DNA of 64,000 bases from Schoenoplectus triqueter (Eukaryota; Streptophyta; Magnoliopsida; Poales; Cyperaceae): the NCBI GenBank assembly GCA_964058805.1, contig CAXKVV010000403.1, positions 45,687 to 109,686 on the forward strand. The letters are read 5' to 3'. Shown here in pieces: positions 20,901-30,230 of this stretch. Under the pieces are notes generated by a model that was not told where the DNA came from, did no database searches, and worked only from the letters and a program-made list of their open reading frames with translations. The stretch's first letter is position 1. Each line of letters opens with the position of its first letter. Made by a program: the position numbers and the translations under genes.

Positions 20901-22292
20901 GACCTTTGTCACACCAAGAAGCATGCCCATCCACCCGTCAATGTTTTTCATGATTAGGTTGACGGCCTCATCTTCGGTTAATGTGCGGTCGCATTTAATG
21001 CTGAGGTTCCGCCATCTATTGATAAAATCTGTCATTGACTCTCCTTTCTTGGGTTTAGTGCTTGCCAGATCGGCTATGTTTATTTTATCAGACACCATGA
21101 CAAATCGTGCCCTGAACGAGTCCGCCATCTCGTCCGAGGTCCTGATGCTGTTGTTTTCCAGCGAATAGTACCATTGGAAAGCGGTTCCCACCAAGCTTTG
21201 AGGGAATTGTCTTAACAACAGCGCATCATTGCCGCCCGTGTTACCGCACGAAGCTACAAAGTGGGCTAGGTGTTGTTCGGGGTTCAGGTCTTTATTACCT
21301 TCCCCTGAGAAGGTCCTGAAGCGAGGGATCACATACCCTTTAGGATATTCTTCTAAATCATATATGGCAGGGTATGGATGTCCACAGTTTTTGACGGGAG
21401 GGATAGCGTATCCATCTCCAGCTATTTGCATTTGCTGGGCAATCATGGCTTGAATCTCTTTCCGGGATATTCCCGTTGGTTCAGCCTTCACTTCTATAGT
21501 TCTATGTGGATGGGGTTTAGAATCGACGGGTTGTTTTCCCTTATGATTGCTTTTGGTACTGTGGACCCCTTCTTGACGGGAGCAACCAGCTTTAAAATTG
21601 GCGTCTTGTGATTCTTGCAATGACTTGACCGCCTTAATCAATTCTTCGTTTTGTTTCAACATGGTAGCGATTAGCTCCCGTTGCCTAATCAGCTCTTCAT
21701 CCCGTGCCTCGATGTGGCCTTTTAATATTTCAATTTCGTCGATAGGCACTTCGGGACGTGTTTCAACGTCATCTTCATTGTCGAAGAAATCAGGGTTTTC
21801 GTTGTGGTCTTCCCCTTCCCTGCTGTTGCCTTCGGGGTTAACCCTCTTGGGAGGTCTCCCTTTCCTACCATTATTCTTATTAGTATTGGTGACGTGAGCT
21901 TGATTAGGCAGGGACTGGTCATCCTGGACCATGTTCACCTCACCATCAGTATCCGGATCAGTATCATAACTTATACTGATGGTGTTGACTGAGAAGTGCT
22001 CTTCATAACGAGCGGTTCTTCTCTTCCTTTTTGTTTGGTCAGGAGCAGTTATTTTCAAGTTGTTGAGTGGTATTCTCGAGCCTAATCGGCTGAATACACT
22101 CTTCTGACCTAGGCGGCTAAATACACTCTCGGGCGGAGCGTTCGAGTTGCCGGCCTTGCTGGGCTGGGTTTGAGACTGGGGCTTTGTTGGCTGGGAACCC
22201 TTCGGGACCCACACCTGCTGGGTGCTAGGTGTTGCCTTTGATGTAAATCTCCTCGGGTTCGGAGTGGAGACAATGGCTTCCGGCTGAGCCAT
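17919..22292 (-). CDS. gag: Gag-protease segment of element 1 polyprotein
   Basis: The true start is taken as the ATG at 22292 (MAQPEAIVSTPNPRRF); the frame extends upstream only through a TTG. Numbering from 22331: a Lys/Glu-rich coiled coil at about 200-245; retrotransposon Gag domain at about 330-500 (QFPQSLVGTAFQWYYSL, ESMTDFINRWRNLSIKC); zinc knuckle of form C-x2-H-x4-H-x4-C at 608-621 (CPYHRVLGHSIEDC); basic and acidic linkers; retropepsin at about 966-1060 with LVDAGSSINIMP and YRALLGRSWLH; three short acidic repeats ending F-x-(F/I)-K-P at 1124-1190; a second coiled coil at about 1280-1345; and a second knuckle at 1433-1446 (CPYHRILGHTIEEC). It stops at residue 1470 by CAA to TAA, where element 2 reads on. 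Confidence 0.93.
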   Translation of the reverse strand: MAQPEAIVSTPNPRRFTSKATPSTQQVWVPKGSQPTKPQSQTQPSKAGNSNAPPESVFSRLGQKSVFSRLGSRIPLNNLKITAPDQTKRKRRTARYEEHFSVNTISISYDTDPDTDGEVNMVQDDQSLPNQAHVTNTNKNNGRKGRPPKRVNPEGNSREGEDHNENPDFFDNEDDVETRPEVPIDEIEILKGHIEARDEELIRQRELIATMLKQNEELIKAVKSLQESQDANFKAGCSRQEGVHSTKSNHKGKQPVDSKPHPHRTIEVKAEPTGISRKEIQAMIAQQMQIAGDGYAIPPVKNCGHPYPAIYDLEEYPKGYVIPRFRTFSGEGNKDLNPEQHLAHFVASCGNTGGNDALLLRQFPQSLVGTAFQWYYSLENNSIRTSDEMADSFRARFVMVSDKINIADLASTKPKKGESMTDFINRWRNLSIKCDRTLTEDEAVNLIMKNIDGWMGMLLGVTKVNTFKDLLRSVSNMERISPHTVPNFMNNRPQRGARAETKVAFTSLKDKMVANADTQSGSSGTNGNNYNKGPRPNPGGSSRSFETLRQKKTKPYSFRRDKVAQIFRGALKNGLALPANKRPEDADKSDEPNFCPYHRVLGHSIEDCWVFKDWVEKAYKNDEITLPKGFLQSPSAHEQANMISHEEEKIPGQLSGNQEEQWTTHLSKKSIKMLKALKKEPGMKWKDDITPVVPPKPRVYYKVDQSQDQVLKKRKKHRSNKSKKNKIEEYEQGSPEAITLQHFISKEDWEKLTLSQKKEDVDEEINKEESEEIWGASCNMIYSFRDEDMPTLEEMFFPIDEGEASTSGTKNEECKAVLRSGTYMPERQAPKDSNKGKDKAQNKGKEAENLSKNPEKTRSTGEEYNVLAHLRKIPALLSIFDALMMSQDLREVLIQALQNPEKYKSYFIEQNMQEALFTAKRAACINFTDDDLLIGTVDHNRPLYITGNCGGQKIGRILVDAGSSINIMPLKTLKTITLDVKKLSDEKVIIHGFNQNSQKALGAITLNLQCRSLKAPTKFYVIDAETSYRALLGRSWLHSNQVIPSTLHQCLKYIENGKQKRIDGDVKPFGVHEIKFNDAQYFLPKSAVAPSRPITKAGQKSFNKGPKFDTSSGEEEEVKFNIKPRGVRAQRPGRKSGEEATFRFKQVATYKAQIKPSEINSSDSEEEVIFNFKPANTPQIQIIETTSGENSEDSNDSGDTTSGEESGHDRQPWEEESDEEIIYHILKKLYKGPETDNESEESFMINTGSGSGRDNPVRPRPINEKRSWRENFEGRVWNAIDEIRHQVENNRREVSEQWEVMQDIKTQHNEIMIMIENLQNAIYNSELLKEVTSEPRSGTPERQAPDSGKQVIVIVDESKGEEMKAKQSTVMQTLKVKKSKPYSFLKNKTARIFEQALKSGLTLPVCKRPADIERAGEGEFCPYHRILGHTIEECWVFKDLIEEGHRNGTIQLPKSFQ

Positions 22293-22356
22293 GCCTTGAG
22301 ATTGATCGGGGCGGGAGACGTATTGTCTCAACCTAGCGTTTCTAACGCTTCTCCTC
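22293..22356 (-). other. Remnant of element 1 leader upstream of gag
   Basis: About 64 bp of non-satellite sequence before gag, with a perfect 6-bp hairpin AGCGTT-TCT-AACGCT (22335-22349). No TGG-type primer-binding site is present. At 22357 satellite sequence starts directly (TGTTTTGCGTGCCCGG). The true leader, PBS and 5' LTR junction are therefore absent. Confidence 0.7.
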
Positions 22357-23355
22357 TGTTTTGCGTGCCCGGACTCATTTTCGGCGGTCTCGAAGGCGTC
22401 GGGTCCCGTATTCAGCGGTACCGAAGGCGTCGTGTCTCATTTTCTTGTTTTGCGTGCCCGGACCCGTTTTCGGCGGTACCGAGGGCGTCGGGTCTCGTTT
22501 TCATGTTTTGCGCGCCCGGACTCGTTTTCGGCGGTACCGAGGGCTTCAGATCCCGTTTTCATGTTTTGCACGCCCGGACTCGTTTTCAGCGATACCGAGG
22601 ACGTCGTGTCTCGTTTTCTTCTTTTGCACGCCCGGACTAGTTTTCGGCGGTAACGAGGGCGTCAGGTCGCGTTTTCATGTTTTGCGCGCCCGGACTCGTT
22701 TTCGGCCGTACCGAGGGCGTCGGCTCCCGTTTCATGTTTTGCGCGCCCCGACTCGTTTTCGGCGGTCCCGAGGGCGTCGGCTCCTATTTTCATGTTTTGC
22801 GCGCCCGAACTCATTTTCAGCGGTACCGAGGCCGTCGGGTCCCGTTTTCATGTTTTGCGCCCCCGGACTCATTTTCGGCGATACCGAGGTTGTCGGGTCC
22901 CGTTTTCATGTTTTGCGCGCCCGGACTCGTTTTCGGCCGCACCGAGGGCGTCGGCTCCCGTTTCATGTTTTGCGCGCCTCGACTCGTTTTCGGCGGTCCC
23001 GAGGGCGTCGGCTCCTGTTTTCATGTTTTGCGCTCCCTAACTCGTTTTCGGCGGTCTCGAGGGCGTCGGGTATCGTTTTCATGTTTTGCGCGCCCGAACT
23101 CATTTTCGGCGGTACCGAGGCCATCGGGTCCCGTTTTCATGTTTTGCGCGCCCGGACTCATTTTCAGCGATACCAAGGGCGTCGGGTCCCGTTTTAATGT
23201 TTTGCGCGCCCGGACTCATTTTCGGCGGTCTCGAAGGCGTCGGGTCCCGTTTTCGGCGGTACCGAGGGCGTCGTGGCTCATTTTCTTGTTTTGCGCATCC
23301 GGACTCGTTTTCGGCGGTACCGAGGGCGTCGGGTCTCGTTTCCATGATTTGCGCG
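22357..23355 (+). repeat. 58-bp satellite, array B
   Basis: About 17 units in direct orientation between gag leader and the LTR end at 23356. It contains the same variant blocks as array C (for example GGCCGTACCGAGGGCGTCGG next to GCGCGCCCCGACTCG), so it is part of the same array. Confidence 0.93.
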
Positions 23356-23699
23356 TGTGCGACCCTTTTTCGCGCGCTCCGCACCGCCGCTGGGCGATGG
23401 GATGCGGAAGAAGGACACGGAGATCCCTCCCAAATATGCATCCAAATCTTATATTCCATGAGTTTATTTTGATAGTCCCATCGGCTGGTTCTGCCGTTTA
23501 GAACGATCTAGATGCACATTTAGGGGGGTTTTAGTGATTGTGAGTTCTTGTAGATTCCGGTGGGCGCAAGCCCCCACCGTTAATTACCCTGGGCTACTAA
23601 CCTCGAGGCACCTCTGGATCTTTAAAAGAGAGAAGCAAATAGTATAGTTAAATGATGGTCAAGTGGTCGTCTGGGTTCACAAAAGGGGTCAATTCCAAG

Positions 23700-24435
23700 G
23701 AAGACGAACCTACTACAGATCGGTTCAGTCTTTACCGCTTCGAGAGATAACCTTACTACAGATCAGATTAATCTCTTCGAAAAGGGTTCGAGGTGAGTCT
23801 ACTACAGAACGACTCAGCCTCAGTTCATCTAGAAAAATGAACCTACTTCAGAATGGTTCACAGTTGATCAGGTCAACCTCTTCAGGGGCTTGAGGTGAGT
23901 CTACTACAGAACGACTCGTCCTCAGTTTATCTAGAAAATGAACCTACTTCAGAACGGTTCATAGTTGATCCTATGGAAGACGAACCTACTACAGATCGGT
24001 TCAGTCTATACCGCTTTGAGAGATAACCTTACTACAGATCAGATTAATCTCTTCAAAGGGGTTCGAGGTGAGTCTACTACAGAACGACTCAACCTCAGTT
24101 GATCTAGAAGATAAACCTACTACAGAACGGTTCAATCTTAACTAGTCAACAACCAATCACACAAAATACAACTCGAAGCACTGAGCCGGTTGATCTTGAG
24201 GTTGGTGAATCAGGAGAAGGGTGGACTTGGCCCACGTGTTTCTTCTCACCGATCTTCTAGATCATGAATTCGAAGCACTAAGCCGATTCATAAACCTAGG
24301 AACACAATTGCGCACAAAGTTAAACCTGAAGCACTGGGCCAGCTTAACATTGAGGCACGTGTTAGTGAAGGAACCTACTATAGAACGGTTCACATTCACT
24401 GTTTCGCGGATGAATCTACTACAGAACGATTCAAT
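23700..24435. repeat. Cluster of short hairpins with conserved TACTACAGAAC loop (L2)
   Basis: About twelve 21-bp elements. Each has 5-bp inverted arms around a core TACTACAGAWC or TACTTCAGAAC. Arms differ but stay complementary: GAACC/GGTTC, GAGTC/GACTC, GAATC/GATTC, AACC/GGTT. The equivalent cluster is at 42690-43490 (reversed) in the solo LTR and 46440-46990 in the element 2 LTR. L1 has lost it. Confidence 0.8.
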
Positions 24436-25079
24436 CTCACGATCTCGGGAGATGGACCAGAAGACAAACTCATCGACGGATGAGTTCAGTCTTGCTAGCT
24501 CAAATGGTCATGAATTACTTGTTCATGATACCGAGTCATTAAGATGTCACTTCTCTCGGACATCGTAATGTTCATATCTCTTGGAGTCGACATATCTCTT
24601 CATGTTGATGTCGCAGCCTTGGTTATTCTTCAGCGAGCGTCAAGATGTTCTTGTCCCAACTAATCATTCTATATGTTGCATTACTTGTGCAAAATTACTA
24701 TGTTGCCCTACACCCCTTGTGTGAGCGTATTTAGTCATGAGTTACTTGCTCATGGTAATGAGTCATTAAGATGTCACCTCTCTCGGACATCGTAATGTTC
24801 TTCTTCCTCAAAGTCGACATGTCTCTCCATGTTGATGTCGCAGCCTTGGTTATTCTTCAACAAGCGTCAAGATATTCTTGTCTCGACATATTTTCTCATG
24901 TTGCTGTCCAAGCCTTAGTTATTCTACGTCAAGATGTTCTTATCCTGACTAATCGTTCTAAATGTTATATCATGTGTGCAAAAATCCTCATGTTGCTCCA
25001 CACCCCTTGTGTGAGCATATTTGTTCATCTCCAAAATGTAAAAAGCTTATTACATAATATCTTCCATTATTATCTCTAT

Positions 25080-26110
25080 TATAAAGATGAATTTATTATT
25101 TTTATTTATTTTATTTTTTTTATTTTTAAACTCTATTTATTTCTATACAAAAATAATAGGAAATGGGTTAGCTATTAACTTGAATTTTATTTTTATTTTT
25201 GGGATCTTATAACAGCTAAAGTAGTAGAATTTTATTTATTATTATTTCTAAGCTCTATTTACTTACAAAATAATAGAAAATGGATTGGCTAGGATTTTTA
25301 TTTATATTTTTAAAATATTTATAATAGCCAAAGTAATAGAATTCTATTATCATATATTTTTTTATCATTATTCATTTTGTAGGAATTATTTACAAAACAA
25401 AAAGGATGAATTAGCTATATTATTTTTATTTTTATTTTTAGGATCTATAATAGCTAAAAAGGATATTACTATTAATATTCTATTCTATTTATTATAGTTT
25501 TCATTATATTTTTATTATTTCTATTTATTATCTATAGAAAAATATAAGATTTTGTTTTATTACTATTATTATTATTTGAAATAACCACAAAGAATGAAAT
25601 TCATTATTTCCTTTATTACAACTATTATTTTTATTGTATTTTATTCATCAAAAATGCATTTACTATCTATCACTATGATTATTTATTTATGTATATTTTA
25701 TATTATTTATTATATAAAAAAATATTAACATAATATTCATTTGATATTATTACTTATTTTATTTATTAAAGAACAGAATTAATCTCATTATTTATTATTG
25801 GATATTATTATTATCAATATTATTCTATGGAAAATTATCAGAAAAGTCATTAAAATATATTCAATTATTATTTATGATTTTATTTGAATTTTTGGAATTT
25901 TATAGTATTTAAAATGACAAATCAAATATACAAATATATGAAATGTCTATTTGCTTTTGAATTATTTTAATATGATATTATTTTTAAAACTGAAATATTA
26001 TTATACAAAAAAATACTGTGGAAAATAAGGAAATTTTAGAAACAAATTTGAGTTAATTTGGAGTTAAATAACATTTTTAAATGATTTATTTACTACTTAT
26101 TTTAATTTTC
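25080..26110. other. AT-rich stretch of LTR L2
   Basis: Near-identical copy of 3220-4260 with small indels. No gene is seen. Confidence 0.8.
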
Positions 26111-28172
26111 TGTTAACAATTAGGTTTAATTAACTGGGCCGAATTAATTTTCTTTTCATTTTGCTGCTGTTGGGCCCATTTCGTTATCTTTGTTCAATTG
26201 GGCTTGTTCTCATTTGGGCCGCAGTTCAAATACTGCCTTTAACCTGGGTCGTCAGATCGTTTTGAGATTAGTGCAAAGTTTATTCAAATGTTTCATTTGT
26301 ACTTGGGCCGCTAGATTTAGTTGAGATACGTGTTTAATATATATAAGGCCCAGATCTTCTTCCGTTTAAATTCCCGAACTCTTGATGGATCTTATCCACT
26401 GATAAATCTTCAAGATTGGTGAACGCTTCAAGAATCGTGCATAAGAGCTCCCCTCAGTCTCTGACTTCCCGTTGCATTGAGATCCGCGTGTAATGGCGTT
26501 CCCGACGACCGGAGCTCTCCTTCTCCGATCAGACCCATGCCTTAGCGTCGCCTCAGTGTGTGAGGTCCTTCTACATTGTCTGATCAAAGATCCATACGGC
26601 GATTGATGCTTATATGACTATGTCAGTTGAGGTGTACCAATTGAGACCGGTACCGAGATGATCTTTCTTCCAAATTCATCAGAATTAACCAAAATTCTTG
26701 ACCATTTCAAGCTTATTGAGCATCGCCTTAATACATATGTATAATTTGGATTGATTATAAGGTCTCTCATTTGCTATTAATCGAGTTGAAGCACTCGTGT
26801 ACTGAAGGCATGAGACGCTAATTGGTACCGGTTCCAATTCTTTCTCAATTTGAGATGCTTGTTGAATTTGCATACTTGACTGATAACTCTCAGGCCTAAA
26901 GGCTCACCTAGGCATTGCTAGGGCCAGTGGCTCGCTGAGATTATAGGGCTATTGATTAGTTTATTCTTGAAGCATCTCAATGGTATACGGGTTTGTACCA
27001 GATTCAACAATTTCAGTATAGAATTACAAAGCCTATGTTCTTAGCTGAATGAATTATTCAATCAAGGTGATAGCAAGTTCATATTTCAATCATTATGCAA
27101 ACAGGTACAAAGAAATCAATCAAGAAATGAAAATACACCATGGAAATCATATATTCATGAATTTTTAATATTTGTGATTAATCCAGGCCTAAAGGCTCAC
27201 CAATTACTTTGTAATTGGGCCAGTGGCTCACTGGAGATTGTAATATCATTCAATAATCAATCTTGACAATAAGAAATTGCAAAATCAGAAAAGAAATAAA
27301 GGGAATTTCAAAGAGAATAGACCTCAATAGTAAAATTGATCAAGAAACTCCCATAAGTATGAACAAAATGTATCAAATAGCAAGGATTCCAGAGGAGAAA
27401 ACAGAAATATATGCTAATTGAATCAATTCATATGATTGATTACCTCAAGCTTTGACAGAAATCTGAATTAATCGAATTCTTCTTATTAACTCTTGTAAAA
27501 GTCTCTCTCTTTCCTCTGTGATCACTATTGGGTGTGTGTGGGTATGTATATGCTCTTAACTGCTCTTCTCCCTTTGCTGGTACTGAATTTCAACTTATAT
27601 AGGCCTTAATCGGCCAATTTGCCCAATTGTTATTGGTTGAATGCCTTCCACTCGGATTGCCACCTTGGATACATCTCCACCCTTCATTCTAATCGCTTGA
27701 ACGGTTGTGATTGATTTGTGCTTCTTCTCTAACCGTTTTCTGCTATGATCTTGACTGTGCCGCGATTCAATTGACTTCACACTCTCAATTACTCGTGTAC
27801 TCTAACTGACAGGTGGGCCCAAGGTTATTAACTACTATTTAAACGCTCCACGGCCACTCTTAATGCCATTTCACTCATTTACCATTTTCAATTTCACTAA
27901 GCCCTTTTCTGCCCCGTTTTCTTCTTTTGATCAATTAGCATTTCACACCTCGAATTGCCTCACCAATTCACCTCCATTGGCGTCGCCTTGCCTTAAAGGA
28001 TCCACCTTGTAGTGCAATTTGATCTCCATAGCGTCAATTCACCTCTTCTTATCAACTCAATTTCCGGTAATAACTCAACTCCACCTTTTGATCATCTCTT
28101 TTCGTCTGTTGATTTGATAGCACCTATCATCCGATCGTCTAATCATCATCACTCGTTAGATCATCTTCAATC

Positions 28173-28338
28173 ATGGTGAGGCGTCAAGGGAAGAGAAAGA
28201 TGCGAGCTTCGCTAGGATCGGGCAATGGCGAGAAGAAGGAGGAGGGAGAGGGCTCTTCTTCGCGCGTGGCTGTACCTGGCGTTCATAGACCAACGAAGAA
28301 GGCGCACTGGATGCAGCAAGATGACTTGCAAGAACCAG
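28173..28338 (+). CDS. Orphan copy of antisense exon 1 in LTR L2
   Basis: Same 166-nt ORF and CCAG|GT donor as 6323-6488, with Met-Gln-Gln for Met-Glu-Arg near the end (28310-28320). Downstream there is no PMD exon, only LTR remainder and satellite, so it can splice only to a cryptic acceptor. Upstream on + strand lies TATA candidate B at 27596-27601. Confidence 0.5.
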
Positions 28339-30230
28339 GTTCATTCTGTTTTTCATTTCCTTTTTAAATCGGATTACTTTGAGTAGAATGAATCAGCGGG
28401 ATAGACTTGGTATACCATATCAATCATGCACCTATACTCACATCTCTGTATGCTGGGCCCCATTGTCAGATGTAAATGGGCTTAGGAGTAGCCATGTCAG
28501 CTTCTTTTTTTTAATCATGCTAATGTGGCACGTTTCTATTGGCTGTTTCATCTGATCTGGCAATATTTATATTAATCACCCTGTTTAATCTTGCTGACTG
28601 TGTATTAACCTGTGAGTGACACATGGCACATAATAGGGCCCACATGTATAGCCTTGGTCCAATGGTTTGCTGCCATGTGTCTAATAGTTGTAATCCGAAT
28701 GGTGAGGTGGCTGGCTAGAAAGATGCCATGTGGCACAGCTGAGTTGAGGTGGCTTGATGTAGCTGTGCCATGTGGCATAGGGTTGGGTGAGATGGCCTCC
28801 TCTGGTTGTGCCGTGTGGCACAGAGGGAGTGTAGTGGACCACTGGTGTGACGCCATGTGGCATAGGATGGGATGAGGTGGACCTGTCAGAGCTTGCCACG
28901 TGGCATGTTGGTGGGGCCCACATGTCAGGTCAGTATGGTGGTGGGGCCCACATGGCTGAGGTGGACCAATGGGGTGCTGACACGTGGCATGAGGTGGCCC
29001 AGTGAGATGCTGACACGTGTCACACCCTCTCTCTTCTCTGATTCTGTGTATGTGTGTTTAGGATTCCCAGCTTGCACCCAGATGTGTCTCTATCCCCAAG
29101 TTGCACCCAGATGAACCCTTGATTGAATCTCAGCCCTTGATCAATCCATTTATTCTGCTTTTATCTTCCCTGAATTTATTTTAATAGCTCCACTTATCCA
29201 AAAATTATGAAAATTTCACCAAAAATTCCTAAAATCATGATGATCATCCTTGTAATTTTTAATTCCATTTTTACCCCTGTCTCTCTGAATTAAAAATTCT
29301 TTTATCAAATAAACCCTATTATTTCTTCTGAATTAATCTCAGATTTCATTTGTAGCTCAGTGTCTCTGCCAATTATCTCTCTCTTGCAGAAACCACCCTA
29401 ACTAAATACCAATTAGACTTATATTGATATTCATTAGGGTTTGATCTGATCAACAGTTGATTACATGTCAACAGTTGATACAAATCTAGACTTGATCAGA
29501 TGGTTGCTCCCAGCTTTGGCACCTGATCAGTCTTGTGAAATTGACTTTCAATCCCTTAACATGAGGGTGACTTGGTCAAAGAACTGACTACTTATCAGTA
29601 ATTGACATAAATCAAAGCATGGTTAGGTGGTTGCTCACAGCTTTGGCACCAGGTCAGCCTTGAAAGCAAAATCACATTTGAAATTTCTCATGACTAGTTG
29701 CATCAGAATACTAGCTTGGCATTGACATCATTTCATGTTACATAGGGATTATGCTGCTTCAGTTCTTAGGGTTTGCTATAGTGATAGATTCTCAGGGTTT
29801 AATTCTGACTCCTTTAATAGGTCACTGAGGTGTGGGGTCCACCTGTCAGTGAAAAATGGTCACATGGATGATCCATCAAATAGGCTAGGTTTATGTTGTT
29901 AGATCCATCTACAAGGGACTGCCAGGTGGGTCCCACTTGTCAGAGAAAATGTAATCAAATGGCTGACCCATCAGGAGATTTTCTCTCTCCGAAATCTCCC
30001 GAGAGTCAGCTACCTCGAATTAGTAGGAGGTGGTGGAGTATTTATATCCTCGTCTCTCACCCTGATATTTTCTTGTGGGATTAATGGATTTGTTCCGGGG
30101 TTAAGCAGCGACCTCTTCTGATTAGTGGGCCATCTCTTCCTTGACTTCTCTTCTTCCCTCTTCTTATGATTTATCATTAATCATTGATTTTATTTTCATT
30201 TATTCATCTATTCATCCTTGGAATTTTTCA

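Larger units (their letters stand above)
13850..22292 (-). pseudogene. gag-pol: gag-pro-pol polyprotein of element 1, disabled
   Basis: One continuous frame would span the ATG at 22292 to the stop at 13850, 2822 codons once the 26-bp deletion is counted, so gag and pol are fused without frameshift or stop between them. Order: Gag, zinc knuckle 1, protease, linker, zinc knuckle 2, RT (YVDD), RNase H, second RNase H, integrase. Lesions relative to element 2: CAA to TAA at 17919-17921, TAT to TAG at 16122-16124, CAA to TAA at 15756-15758, a 26-bp deletion after 15400, and CAG to TAG at 14096-14098. Three of the four stops are C-to-T on the coding strand, as expected from decay of methylated DNA. 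Missense changes include R to W at the RT motif GATYQ-R-AM and loss of an integrase zinc cysteine. Confidence 0.93.
2698..22356 (-). mobile_element. Element 1: Ogre/Tat-type Ty3/Gypsy retrotransposon (5' LTR missing or displaced)
   Basis: Order in the element's sense (minus) direction is gag-protease-RT-RNase H-second RNase H-integrase, then a non-coding spacer, an antisense gene, a PPT-like G-rich stretch and the 3' LTR. The second, archaeal-type RNase H and an antisense ORF between integrase and 3' LTR are known marks of the Tat/Ogre lineage. No primer-binding site is seen: upstream of gag only about 64 bp of leader remain before satellite starts at 22357. A near-identical LTR lies 1 kb further right (23356-30230), but satellite separates it from gag. 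The coding capacity for transposition is destroyed by four in-frame stops and one frameshift deletion, so the copy is non-autonomous. Confidence 0.9.
23356..30230 (-). repeat. LTR L2: nearly complete LTR inside the satellite
   Basis: The U5-side terminus is exact (TGTGCGACCC at 23356) and abuts satellite, as expected for a solo LTR or 3' LTR, not for a 5' LTR next to a PBS. The U3-side terminus lacks the last bases (AGGGTAAACA); the LTR runs into array C through the shared TTTTCA at 30225-30230. It is about 99% identical to L1 over their overlap. It holds the hairpin cluster (23700-24435), duplicated block, AT-rich stretch, TATA candidates, antisense exon 1 copy and G-box cluster. Confidence 0.93.

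Noticed and set aside
22293..22331. Gag start at 22331
   Set aside because: The codon is TTG; the first ATG in frame is at 22292 and the extra residues lie next to the satellite junction.
23340..23360. Primer-binding site next to LTR L2
   Set aside because: The sense sequence after GGTCGCACA is CGCGCAAATCATGG, a satellite unit; it does not start with TGG and does not match a tRNA 3' end that I recognise.
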